A stretch of 64,000 bases of DNA from Nipponacmea schrenckii (lineage: Eukaryota > Mollusca > Gastropoda > Lottiidae): positions 17,719,106 to 17,783,105 of the forward strand of contig JAUJPP010000005.1 of the NCBI GenBank assembly GCA_030562195.1, in the 5' to 3' direction. The translations under genes were made by a program, and so were the position numbers. Position 1 is the stretch's first letter. Every line of letters begins with the position of its first letter. Positions 23,726-37,100 of the stretch are shown here, one piece after another. The notes beneath the pieces were generated by a model, which did not search any database, was not told where the DNA came from, and was given only the letters and a program-made list of their open reading frames with translations.

Positions 23726-23844
23726 AGTGTTTAAATAGCACTATTAATTTCTTAGTGTTATCATATAAGGATATTTAAAGATCTGGTCTAATGTTATGTT
23801 ATATTTTTGTTGATTATACTGATATTTACATATATAATGTATCT

Positions 23845-24605
23845 AGTTATATAGTGTGATAATGATATCTAGTTATATAGTGTCATGATACTGATATCTA
23901 GTTATATTGTGTCATGATAATGATATCTAGTTATATAGTGTCATTATAATGATATCTAGTTATATATTGTCATGATAATGATATCTAGTTATATATTGTC
24001 ATGATAATGATATCTAGTTATATAGTGTCATGATACTGATATCTAGTTATATAGTGTCATGATACTGATATCTAGTTATATTGTGTCATGATAATGATAT
24101 CTAGTTATATATTGTCATGATAATGATATCTAGTTATATATTGTCATGATAATGATATCTAGTTATATAGTGTCATGATAATGATATCTAGTTATGTAGT
24201 GTCATGATAATAAATATCTAGTTATAAAAGTGTCATGATAATAAATATCTAGTTATATAGTGTCATGATAATGATATCTAGTTATATAGTGTCATGATAC
24301 TGATATCTAGTTATATTGTGTCATGATAATGATATCTAGTTATATAGTGTCATGATAATGATATCTAGTTATATATTGTCATGATAATGATATCTAGTTA
24401 TATAGTGTCATGATAATGATATCTAGTTATATAGTGTCATGATAATAAATATCTAGTTATATAGTGTCATGATAATGAATATCTAGTTATATAGTGTCAT
24501 GATAATGAAATCTAGTTATATAATGTCATGATAATGAAATCTAGTTATATAGTGTCATGATAATGATATCTAGTTATATAGTGTTGTTATCAAGATACCT
24601 AGTTA
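23845..24605. repeat. 28-29 bp tandem array
   Basis: About 26 units of GATATCTAGTTATATAGTGT plus CATGATAAT, with a few AAAT-bearing variants. It follows the previous array after about 120 bases but has a different unit. Confidence 0.95.
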
Positions 24606-24734
24606 TATAGTATATACTTAATGGTTTTATCCTTTATTTTTAATTTTTACCTTTAAACCCTAATTTTATGTTTTATTGAAATTATCATGATAAGACCTAC
24701 ATTGGCATAGTTTGATATGACTAAATAGACTTAT

Positions 24735-25005
24735 GGCCTGGTTATATATCATAGGTCAGCCCTATAAGCTGAACTGGCATGGTTGAAAAACTTAGCCTTT
24801 ACATACAAACTTCCATTCCATAAGTTTTTGTTAGTTTGTCTAATATAAGGAAATAATTTACCACTGGCTGTGGCCTATATAAAGATCAGACAGACCCTGA
24901 GCTGACAGACTACTCAGACTGACTTGCTTTCTGTATGAATTGACTAAGTTGACATAGAGTTACCTTATCCGAGTATAATATAACCATATAACATATAACC
25001 AGGCC
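24735..25005. mobile_element. Inverted-repeat element (GGCCTGGTTATAT ends)
   Basis: GGCCTGGTTATAT at the left edge is inverted as ATATAACCAGGCC at the right edge. 271 bp. The target duplication is unclear. No coding capacity. Confidence 0.6.
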
Positions 25006-25011
25006 TTTATT

Positions 25012-26080
25012 CTAAATCTTTTAGCCCAATTTGTCACATACTCATTTCTTTGGTTGAGTTGACTGTATGAATATGTGTAACATTTAGAAACTTAAGCAAG
25101 AATTAGTGTGTTTTTACTGTTTTATGAGTTTTGCTTTTTTTTACATTCCTTGTGTGTTGTGTCAAGTCATTTTTCAATGTAGATTAATGTCATGAAAGAT
25201 ATACTATCTTCTAATTATTAATTTCAAAAGCTCAATTTCTAATGTCCAGCAGAATCAAATAGAAACCCATATTAAAGGGAAACTGCCAATTTTGATAAAA
25301 TTTTCATTGTGATGCAGCTAGCTTGTGAGGTAATTTTTAGTTGACTGTATCCCTTGAAAATGAAACATGATAAATATTATTTTATATTTTTCCATGATAT
25401 TTACTATCAAATATCTGTTTTTATCTGATATCGGATAGTTATAAACATGTATTATAGATGTTGCCAATTTTTATTTTATATACATGCATTTTATTTACTA
25501 TTAAAGAAGCATAAAAACAAACATTGAAGTAAAGTATATTTGAGTCTTTTTCAGATATTTATGAATAGGGTCCAGCTTAAATAACGAGTCAAGTCCACTT
25601 TGTTTTTAGGTAGAAAAAATCGTAGAAGAAAACTTTTTTAGTGTTGATGACTACATATACTACCTACAAATAAAATAGACTGCCCGTGTTTCTGTTTTAA
25701 ATAGGATCAGACTGACTTGTTAATTCTTTGTTTCAGCCAGTCATATTTTAATGCTGATTGAGGTCCATTCTAAAACATAATTCATAATAATTTAATTATT
25801 GAGTTAATTACTGCTTTAAATACCTGTAATTTGGGACTATGGCATAGTCTATGCTATGAATTTCAGTATACATCATTTTGATAAGAAATTGTCTGCTTCT
25901 GGAGAAATGGTTTGACTGCTCAAGCTTTAAATTGGACCTGAATGTGAATAAAAAATTTCCTAAAATAAATTATTTAAATGTATTCAACTCTTTTTCACAC
26001 AAATAATGTTTGTAAACAGTTTCATGATATCACACTTAATGAGAGCGGGGTCATGTTGTTAGAAAAATTGACACAGTTCG
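25012..26080. other. No gene seen
   Basis: A+T-rich intergenic sequence without recognisable exons or repeats of other parts of the window. Confidence 0.5.
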
Positions 26081-26084
26081 TTAT

Positions 26085-26545
26085 GTTTTATATGCCAACA
26101 TGAATATGTGGATGTAAATTGTCGTCAAGCACCACCCCCCCACCCCCCCCGGGTCCATCGGTCCTTCATCATTTGTTGTAGACACAATTGAAGCTACAAT
26201 TTTCAATTGATTTTTATAAAACTTAGTGTGAGCATTAGAATTGATAAGACGGTGGTCAAATTCGATTATGATGATTTTTCGATGAACGTTTTTTTGGTTA
26301 TTGCCCCTGCCTAAATATTTGTTGTAAATACAATAGAAGCCACAATTTTCTATGGATTTTAATGAAACTTGGTGTGAGCATTGAATTTGACGATTTTCCA
26401 TGAATAGTTTTTGAGTCTTTGCCCTTATGTATATTAATGAGATCTTGAACAAGCCCAAATTATGTTGGAATTTCAACCTGTGTTTAAACAGAAATATACT
26501 TTTAAGTGGGCGTATCTTGCTAGGCAAACGCTTGTTCATACTGCC
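26085..26545. repeat. Composite repeat related to 14100-14880
   Basis: Two diverged units with GAAGCTACAATTTTCAATTG and GAAGCCACAATTTTCTATGG, a homopolymeric C run near 26139, and a closing GTGGGCGTATCTTGC. The antisense open frame here is not supported as a gene. Confidence 0.5.
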
Positions 26546-27184
26546 TTGATTGTAATAAGAAATGTGCATTGTTCTTTTTTGTATTTTGATATTAAAAGGT
26601 CTTCCAATGTCTGTTTTGCTACAATATATGTTGTGACATCCATGTTTATCCATTAGAAAATGTGGAGTTCCATGTAAATATGTTAGTTCCATTACCCTAT
26701 ATATTGTATATTGGCCCATGAAGAAAATAAAAAAATTGTAAATTGATTGGCCCTTGTTTAATTTAATCTTGTATTCTATACAAAAATATCTTCAAAATTG
26801 AAGTAAACAGTTAATCCCTTGTTTGATTTAATCTATTCTATAAAATCTATGTAAAAATATTCTTACAGGATAGCAATCAGCTATCATTGATTTTACATTT
26901 ATTGTCTGAGCAAAGCAACAAGTTTCTTTTTAATTTTGGCCATTATTTTTATGAGAATCTGAATATCTGCCTAAAAATAGTATTGATAGTTTTATAATAG
27001 AATTATGATGACTTTTTCTGTTGAAATCTCTAGTAGCAAAAATTGCTTCTCTAGTAGAAAAAAGTGCTTCTTTTATGTTTATCAACACCTTATAATTTTC
27101 TTAAAAAATACTGAACAAATCAAAAAGACAGTTTACTTTGCTCAGACAATAGTTATTAATTTCCTTTAATCCTGTACAGGTGGT

Positions 27185-27345
27185 AATGGAGAGAAGTCAT
27201 GTATTACAACTCTGGAAAAAATAACCTAGTCATTATTTACTGTTTAATTAAGATGGCAAGGATCAACATTGCACTCCATGCTTTGAAAAAAATCTGATTT
27301 TTTACGGCAAATCTCCGATTTCTTTTCATGTATGTATGAATTATA
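27185..27345. repeat. Dispersed repeat, copy 2
   Basis: Same order of motifs as 19500-19690 (GGAGAGAAGTCATGTATTAC, GCTTTGAAAAAAATCT). Confidence 0.5.
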
Positions 27346-27369
27346 TACCACTGATTTTTTTTAAATTTT

Positions 27370-27590
27370 GTACTCAAGGTTGAACTTTTCAGTGATGTAG
27401 GTCTGAGGGACTAACATGGAAAGAGTGTCTAGTTTTTAAAAAGGGAAAATAAGGCCCTGTGTGCTACAGACTGTCCATGTTTAAAATCTCTCAGCAGTTG
27501 GAAATCGCCCTGGCAAAATTTCTCTCATTGCACATTACATGGTGTTGCCTGTCTAAATAAGGTACAGAGTAGTAGGACGTAAAACTCTAT
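27370..27590 (+). mobile_element. SINE copy lacking its head
   Basis: Family motifs in order: GGTCTGAGGGACTAACATGG, GGCCCTGTGTGCTACAGACT, CAGTTGGAAATCGC, CTCATTGCACATTACATGGT, GTAGGACGTAAAACTC. Confidence 0.75.
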
Positions 27591-27599
27591 ATATGTCAT

Positions 27600-29215
27600 T
27601 TCCTATCAGAGCACTATCGGAAACCTGTTCCTGAAGTGCAATCATTGACTGGACCTTATTGTTTAATGTATTAATATGGATACAGTGTATTTGTATTTAT
27701 ATTTTTCAAACGTCAAGGACCTGTGCTATACTATCCGACAGAGCATACATGTATTTTCATTTAGACAATTTAGATGGACAAACGATCACATATGGCCACA
27801 TCGGCAGCTTTGGAAACTTATCTTGTCCATATGTTGTTGTGTAAATGCTGGTAATACATGTATATCTAGTTCTAGTCAGTGATCTTCTATCCTAACTTTT
27901 AGGTCATTCAAAACTCTTATTGAAACAGTGTATTGTATAGTTTCGGTATCTGCAATGCTGCCTTGACCACAGAATGATAATCGCTAGGCGCGATAGTGTA
28001 CCCTATTTCGGAGTGTGTTGTCTCAATTGATGAATCCATTCACAAATTTCATTGGCAATTATTTGTACTCAAAATGGTTTTCATCTAAGGTCATCTAATT
28101 CCCGCTTGGTTCGTGGATAGATAACATGTTAAAGGTCGGTTCAACTGGATCCTGATATCACAAACTAGGTAGTTGTTGGAAATTACAATAGTTGTTAGTT
28201 GATTTTTTTTTCATTTTGTATAATTTGATGTTGGATTGATAGTCGATTAACAGCTAAAGTAATGAAGCTTCATAGTTGATGCTTTCGAGAGGAGTCTCTT
28301 GGCCTTTCGTTACCTGTTCAGCGTTCAGTACAGTGCTATAATGGTCTAGAGTTCGTCTTTGTGATTTTAAGTTAAGAAATGTTATGAAAGCTCACGTTAA
28401 GGCATTGGGCTGTTTGTTTAATCATAATAATCCTTTAGTAACCTTGCATAGACTTACTGCCATCGTCAAAAGTCTTGAAGTGTTAATTTCCATCCGTGCT
28501 TAGCAAGCTGCACAATTGTGCAAACATATGCCAGATTGTAACTCTCGAAAAATGGATTGGATCCCTGAAAAAATTCTGACAACCGACCAACCAAGACCAT
28601 ACCCCATCGCCCCTCCGGATATATTTTATTTATTCATCCGAACAATCAATGATATTGGTGGGATTTTTTTATGGAGCCAATAGACGAGAATGTGAACGAG
28701 CTTTCCATTTGTATGAAACTTTCAAGTCCCAGGCTTCATGGGTTTTTACTAGCATCATCGTTTGAGTGAAATTTTAAGAACCACAGAAGTCCCCGGTAGT
28801 AAATAAAGGTTTAGAAAACCTCGGAAACGTTAGTAAACCTATAACAAGGAAATATTTTATGGTATAACACACTTCTTTAATAACAAAGTACATAAAGTTT
28901 CAACACAATAGTTATAGGCCTAAACCTCTTTACAATCCTACTATAACAGTCGCGTCAACCCAGTTAAGCAAAGGATTTAAGGTGTGCGACTTTTCTTTCA
29001 ATCTTTTCTATATTATTTTAAAAGGCCTAAACGAATGGTGCAAAAATCGATTTGATATTTTAATATGACTTAAAGGGGTAGATCCGCCTTGATATATGCA
29101 TAGGCGAAGTTTATTCTCTGAGAACTTTTCATAGTATAAATCCATTAAGACCAGTGAAAGTTCCAAGTTAAATTTCCCTGAACTATATTTAGATATTTAG
29201 TTTTCTAGATTGTAA
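27600..29215. other. No gene seen
   Basis: Spacer somewhat less A+T-rich than average (for example near 28550-28620), with no recognised exons. Regulatory sequence for the phosphatase gene downstream is possible but nothing specific is visible. Confidence 0.45.
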
Positions 29216-29229
29216 GGGATTCTTTTACC

Positions 29230-29335
29230 TTATGACACCAGGTAAGTTCACAGATGAATATATACTCATATTGACCATTCTTGAGAATTAAAATGTTATG
29301 TTCACGCTAAGACTCAGTATCCCTTTTAAGAGGGT
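29230..29335. mobile_element. TTAA-family MITE, right half
   Basis: ACCTTATGACACCAGGTAAG through TATGTTCACGCTAAGAC and CCCTTTTAA match the right half of the copy at 40811-41148. Confidence 0.6.
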
Positions 29336-30587
29336 GGTTGGGGTCAAAACTATCCAGCAACTGGCAGAATCAATCAGAACAACGGTCAAAGCTGCTGATA
29401 TCTAGAGAAAATTGATAAATCGCTTGAAAAGTATGGCTCAAAGGCACAGTCCCAAAATACTCATTGTGCAATCAATTTGCTTTTAATCAAAACAAAATGA
29501 AACAGGTTGTCGGCCAGCATTTGCATCATACATTAGATATTGTTTTCCTTATCTACATCATCAAATGCAAGCATTATCCGTCTTTCTAGGTGTTCGGAGA
29601 TAGCATCAGTTGTGTAAGTACAGGTGGAACATGCTCTGTATCACTTGGCAGGGCAATACTAGGACAAGGAATTTTGTTTCGAGACATCCATCTTTAAAAC
29701 ATGATTTATAAACCAGTCGATAATAAAAACTTAAATTAAAACTTGTTCTAAAACTGGTCTAACATCACGTGATTTCATTCAATGTAAGAAATTGTTTTTA
29801 TTTCAATACATTGACCATTGTTATATTTTATTTACGTAATAGACTCGAATATCATACAGTAGATTTGTTTGTTTTTTTTGGGGGGACCTGGATGAAGGAG
29901 ACGGATTATTCATAGTTAGAAAATAGATACAAGCTGGTCCAGGATATTTTCTTTGAAGACAAGGCAAACTGTTATATGAACATATTTTGATACAAAGCTA
30001 GTAGCAAATATTTCGTGTTATTTCCTTAATATGTACCTAACACCCCCCCCCCTCGATACTATCTTGTGTTTTCCATAGAGTCTTGTGTTCGAATCTTCCT
30101 GGGGTCAATCGATTGGAATTTGGAACTTGACTATTGGTGTTGCATAACATAAATTAAATTTATACAATTTAGAACAATCTAGGGTAAAATTATTCAAGCA
30201 AATATGATATCGGCATTCATAAATAAAAATATATAGGAAATAACAGGCGGTAGTCTGAAGTAGGCCTGGTGACACCTACTCCAATATTACAGGACGTGAT
30301 GTCGCGTATCGACCCTTATCATCGCTTTTTACATTACTCTTCAGATAAAATAGATTAGATGCGTATTAATCAGAAATAATAAAACCTTTCCGCTTGAGAA
30401 ACCACGTAATATTTTATATCGTAGCATAATATTATTTATTGATGCATTTAAAATGCAAGGTATACTCGAGTAACACCTGTTATTTTCAACAGTCGGGGAA
30501 GTGGGGGTGGTGGGAGGAGACACAATCTCAAAGCAATGGGCCCTACCTGATCTAGTTTTAAATCATACTTTTCCCTTTGAGGTGCCA

Positions 30588-30855
30588 ATAAAGAGATACT
30601 GCGTCTTAGCATGAACATAAAATATTAGTTCTCAAGAATAGTCAATATAAGTATATATTCATCAGTGACAGTGAAGTTACCTGGTGTCATAAAGTAACAG
30701 AATCTCTTAAAATCTTGAAAACTCGCAAAATTTTTCATATCATTCTAAGACGCAGTAAATAACCTAAGTCATTTTTGACAGCAGATATATTTACTGATGA
30801 ATAGAGCTCCTATTGGCCAAGTTTAAAATTGTTAAATTTTATGTTCCATCCCTTC
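30588..30855. mobile_element. TTAA-family MITE, degraded copy
   Basis: AAAGAGATACTGCGTCTTAG, CCTGGTGTCATAAAGTAACA and GGCCAAGTTTAAAATTGTTA follow the family order. The outer TTAA is lost. Confidence 0.65.
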
Positions 30856-31059
30856 AAAATCTATTACGATGTGAACTACGAATTGAATGCATGAGTTCAA
30901 AAACTCAGTCGGGAATTTTCATATGTCCCACACCAGCCTGACACAATATTTTCTGATGTTCCATTATGTGATTGACTTCCTCGTATGTCAAAACTGTCAT
31001 CAGAAATCGACCATTATCCAACATTTTTGTAATAATATGGAATAACAAATAGTGAGAGA

Positions 31060-31164
31060 ATGTCGAGTGAATTAAGGGTCAACTTGGAGAAATTTATTTC
31101 CCACTGTCAAGATTTGAAACAGGAGGACGATCCTAGTGGAGACGGCTTTACCAGAGAATTCAGA
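31060..31164 (+). CDS. PTP exon 1, start codon
   Basis: MSSELRVNLEKFISHCQDLK onward, like the MEQVEILRKFIQRVQAMK start of PTPN12. Ends phase 0 before GTGAGT. Confidence 0.88.
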
Positions 31165-34100
31165 GTGAGTATAACAACACTAATACGACAGTATAATATT
31201 CTTATAGAGAATTGATAACGTTTATTTGGGTGTTGGATGATATGCATTGAGCAATGTCGTGTTTATATGGATAAGGTTTCGAAAGGGGGTATGGGTAGTG
31301 GTGTACCCGGCATTATAGAATGGGGGAATACCCCTTTGATACACTATAAGTTATATATCTTAAAGGGATAATAGGCGTTAGAACGAACATAAAATTTTAA
31401 TTCACTCAAATTTGGACAATAACAGTATATATCCATCAGTGGACTTACCTATACATCAAAATCCCTCTAAAATCCGATAAATCCCCAAAATAAAGTAGTT
31501 AATCATAAAACGCTTGAGCCGTCCATCAAGCGATTTTCAAATCGTGTAAATATAAAGGGAAGTAACTCTAACATGTGGAATTTCACGCGTCCTTGACCCC
31601 TACTGTTGAATTCCACAATGATGTTTTAGCGTTGATTTACCAGACGCTTTTATTCTCAAACTGAATGGAATCGTCGTTTGGCTCATTTTTTTTAAAATTC
31701 TGAATATTTTTTTATTGTGGCTTTTTAAAATTTGGAAAAGTGTGGGATGCATACTTATTTAACTAATAGTCAATCTGAAACACAAATATAAGCCGTAGGA
31801 TGAGTGTATTCTAACGCCTATTATCCCTTTAAAGTTTTAATGATATACATGATATAAATGATATAACCATTATTGTATATTAGCTTACAAAATTCTTATA
31901 ATCCATGTTATGTAAGCTTACAATATATACAAACCTAAATAATCCACTTTATAATGACTATTGATTAAAATCTTTATTCCTGAATAATGCATAAAAAGTT
32001 TTGATTTAGCACACAAAACAATATATAGCATTATCGATTGCACATATATCAGTTAACTTTATACTTCAGATTGGACAATAAACAAGGCCCTGTGTGCTAT
32101 AGGCTGTACATGTGGTTTCCCAAAAGAGTAGACTAATGCTGCTGTCATGGCAAAAATTTCCCTCATTGCACACTGCTTGTCTTCATAAGCACATGAGGTG
32201 CAGAAAACTCTGAAAGATCCAAAAAACCATTCATTTCAATTATATTCATTTGACAGTGGTAAATATGTGTATTACAGAGATATCTTAAAGGAAAAAGTAC
32301 AAAGAAATAAAAGTCGAAATATAATGCTTGTATCTTTATGATTAAATTTAAAAATGATTATCAAATTCTCAACAGGATAAATTATTTGTCATACTCTAAA
32401 TATTTTTAAATCTTTATTCCACCTATTTGTGTTGAACTTTGTCTAATAGGGAATATAATTGTCTTCACCTATGTCGCTCTGGCCATCTCTCTACAATTGG
32501 TAGGAAACACTCTAGAAGGCATGATTTTACACCAAAACTTGGTATGAGTGAAAAGCAGAAAAATTGCAAAATATTAAGTATGAGTTATTGCCCATTTTTT
32601 AAATCTTTTTATTGGTTTTGACAAATGTTTGTAATCACCCATTGATAAACCTTATTGAAAATTATTCGCCATTAGTTATTGCCCTTGTTTTTGAAAACAC
32701 TTTAATTTTAAGCTGGTAAACACTCCAAATGTCACAATTCTTAGTGGATTTTTGACTCACTTGCTGTCAGCGTTTGCAATCACCCAAGAATTAACCCTAT
32801 TAAAAATTAAAAAAATATTGAATATAAGTTGCTGCCCTTGTTCTTAAATATGTATTTAATTCCAGCTTCTAAACACTTCTATGTGAAAGTTGGTAATATT
32901 ATAGCGAAATTGCTATATAGCAGAGTTGAATACTCTGCAGTGGGTTTTGTATGTGTTAGAGATAACAACTTGCTATAAATAACAGGGCTGTTGATTTATT
33001 TTTTTCCCAGCCGGATATTTATTAAACAATGTTTTGTTGATGTCTAAATAAATCAGACTTTATATACAAATAAGGTTACATAAATTACTCGTACGTCTGT
33101 GGAGCTCCTAAGTCTGTTGTGTTAAACTAAACGGGGGGGGTTTGGTATATATAGCAAGACATTGGCTGCTGATTGGTCGAGTGTACAAATGAATTCATAA
33201 CCAGCTATGCTTTTGGTCTTGTTCTGATATTATGCGTCACAGATGACCGAAACCTTCCAATGTTAGTCGGAAGATGTTTTACATGTAACTGGATAATCAA
33301 TACTACAAACAAGGGAGATCAATTCCCATAACAAAATTGAATCCTAATGAAGCCAATAAAACGAAAACAAAAAATCGATGAATATTTAATATGAGTTAGA
33401 TCATTAACATTCTTGAATGCCAAATTCTTGCTGGATTTTGACGAAACTTGGCAATATTGTTCTATGTGTGACCGTGGGCAGTGCTTCTATAAGGGAATGT
33501 CTTTAAAATACTAAATAATACAAATCTTAAATTTTGGTTTTATAGGAAATACTTATAAAATATGAGAATGGATAGCCTTGTATTTTATCATATTTATGAC
33601 ATGTTATATTGTGTTGTTTTCACCATGACTTCCTCGTAATTGAATACTCTTTTGAAAAATATGACTGTTCATAGAATTATATAGAACCTCAACACTATAT
33701 GGACCAGTAATACATTTGCCCTCTGTTTCCATGTTATCTCACAAAATTCAACCTTCTTGTGGTGTTTGTATGTAGGTCAGGTCAGGTCAGGTTTAGTAGA
33801 AGTAGGTCGCGCATGCGCAGATTAAGTATGTCTAGAATGAAATGTGTTGAGATGTGATAATAAAGTATGGTCAATCGAATGGATATTCTTATGATTCCCA
33901 CGCATCAACACAATACTTCTACAACTCATTCCAGAAATCTCGTTGAAAACTTTCCAATATGTCACATGAAAGCCTGGCCCATACTTAGTTTCTGTACAAA
34001 AATTCAATATAGCATGACCATGAAATTTTGAACGAGTCAAAATGAGTCAAATGGATTACGAACCTTTTGAAACTTTTAACCAGTTACCTTTCAATTTTGA

Positions 34101-37100
34101 TGTTTAAGATAAAAAAAATTGAACAAGAAATTAAAACTTTTTAATATCTGATACCTATATCAAGGATGATATTTATAGATAGCTGAGGTCAAGGACATTT
34201 TGCCCTGAAAATGAAAGGTCAAGGTCATGAGAAAAAATAAAATAGAATTCGAAAATCAAATTTTTTTTATAAACCCAGACCTTTTGGTTAGCATGGAAAA
34301 AGCCATAGAGTTTAAATTGAAAATATGGTTTCTTTTTTTTCATTTTTCTCTATGTGCAACTTCACTTTAAATCCATGACCTTAAGAATTTATTTTGAATT
34401 TCCTGTTTTTTGATATTAATCTAAATAAATGCTGTGTTTACGAAAAGTTTCCTTACTGTATTTAAGATAGTCATTGTTGTTTTTTAACTAAAAGATCTTA
34501 CTATTAACTTTTAAACACCACAACTATTTAGGATTTCATATGCTATTAATTTTTGTTATTGTTAGGTGTAAGAAAACTACTGTTTGGATTTAAACAAAAT
34601 AAAAACTTTGTAGAAAAATATCTCTTACTTTTCTGAAGGTTCCAACCAATAAATCCAGCAATTATGAAACCCAAAACAAAATTAGGTTAAAACTGCTAAA
34701 ATAAACAATAAGTCCGCCCCATTTCTGATGAACACTTTGAAACTAATTCAGTTGAATCTGATGACAATGTCAATTGTGTTTAAAGGTTATGTGCTTTGTA
34801 ATAAGTTAGACCCTCACTTGCTAACCTTCAAATTTTTTATCTGGTTTTCCCTGTCATTCATACGGGGGCTAATGGGACAATTAAACAGGGCCCTGAGTGC
34901 AACCATGTTTGACAGTTGGAAGTCGCAAAAGGAGTAGGCTAATACAGCTGTCCTTGTAAGATTACCTTCATTGCTCACTTCATGACGATGCTTGTCTTCG
35001 TTGGCTAGATTGGAATGCAATTTGCTGTGTATAGTGAAGGCTTAAGATACAAGAGCTCTACTCTAGTTTGAAATGGCATCAGATTAATTTCTCTGGGCAT
35101 AGAATTTTTTTTTTTAATGAGAACAAGAATAGCACCCTCAAAAAAGTACTGTTAGTTTTATAATAAAATGTCTTTCCTCAGAAAATAGTTTGGTAATATA
35201 ATGTGGGAACAAATGTAGAGAACTACTTTTTTATTTTCAGGATTTACGCGAAAAACAAGTTAGAGAAAAAGAAGAAAATAAATTTCCTGCTGAGGAAGGA
35301 AAGAAACATGTAAATATTAAAAAGAACAGATACAAGGATATTTTACCTTGTAAGTACATCATCTCAAATAACTACTGTAGTACATCCAATTCATTTACGG
35401 TAGTGCTTAGCCACTTCCTTTGCAACTTCTTAATGATAAGTTGTGTTCTTTATACTGAACCCCTGAATATTAGTGCTGGGTATCGCTAATCATGCCACGA
35501 CAGGATACGTATCGCGATACAAGGGTCACGATGCGATACGTATCGCGATATGGGGTAATAGAAAAAAAGAAACACCTTTTTCTCCAAGATTTCTATATTT
35601 TTTAATTTTATTTTTATATTTTGAGGTAAAAAATGTTATTAATATTACATCGACTGTTTACTGAGGTATTTCATTAATAAACTGTTAACTTAAAAATAAT
35701 TCAGCCAAATAAGTTATTTGAAAACAATGTATTTCAGAAAAGTGTGTGAAAGGAATGTATGACCCGATAAGTTTGCATTCACCTACTAGTAAATAAAATA
35801 CCCACTTTTTATGGAATGCCATGTGTCGTCAAGTTTCGATACATGACCTCGCAATACGATACACGTATTGTGGCATATCGTATCATGATACATCGATTCA
35901 ACAATATATCCAAATATTACATCTGCTTGCATTATCATGTTATATCTGTACATTTAAATATGGTAGGCCTACAAGTTTTAAACTTTAAAAAAAAAAAAAA
36001 AGCCACTATAGACATGATAAATAGATGAACAAGAATCCTTTCCTGGCTATTGATTCATTGCATGTATAAAAATAATCATGATGTTAGTTGAAGGATTATT
36101 TATTAACCTCCTTTGATGACAAATAATCATTAGAAATTTTGTCATGATTTGATATTAAAGTAGAATTTTCACATTGATTTGGTGAAAAAATTAATATTTA
36201 TGACTAAATAAGAATAATTATTTTTGTCACAATTCTTTACTTCTAAATATTGACAAAATTTTAAAAAAAATACTAACTAACTTTTTCTTTCCATATCTAA
36301 GAATTGAATCGCTATCTACTAAGTTTCTTATAGCTTATTCCAAAATTATTGCAGAATAATATTATAATTTAAAGGGTTAGTGATGGTATTGTCATTGTTA
36401 TTTACAGATGATGAATCTCGAGTGATCCTAGATGGAACTGAAGAAGGTGAAGACTTTATCAATGCTAGCTATATCAAGGTATGAGCTCACAGAAATATAC
36501 CAGTTCTGCTGACTGTGGTCACAGGGTAGTTCAACTAATTTCAGTTAAAAATAGCCTTTTAATTTTACCGTTCCCTCAAGGCATTTTCAAGATCCCCTTG
36601 ACAGTTGGAAATGGCAAAAAAGAGTAGGCTAATGCTTCTGTCCTGACAAAATTTTCCTCATTGCACACTGCATGGCGTTGCCCGTCTTCATTAGCCCATA
36701 AGGTGCAGAAGAGTAGGACGTAAAACTCCATTTCATCCATTTCACAATTATACAGGATTTGCTCAAGTTCCATTTATTCCCTAATCTCTTTTTTAGCTTT
36801 AGTGATTATTTGTTGCAGGGTCCAGATGGAAAAAAGAACTATATTGCAAGTCAGGGTCCATTACCACATACTGTCAATGATTTCATACGAATGTTATGGC
36901 AGCTGAAGATAGAAATAGTGTTTATGGCCTGTCGTTTAGAAGAGGGTGAACCAAAGAAGGTAAACAGTTTTTGCCCATCCTCCATTATTACCATCCCCCA
37001 ACAGTCATATTTTCTTGGACCATATAAAAAAAGAATTGACAGTGTACAAGACCTACTTGTTGATTTAAATGACAAAAATTTCAGGCCAATTTAAATAATA

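Noticed and set aside
26081..26719. 212-codon minus-strand frame
   Set aside because: Overlaps a composite repeat and a C-homopolymer; no recognisable domain and no supporting splice structure.
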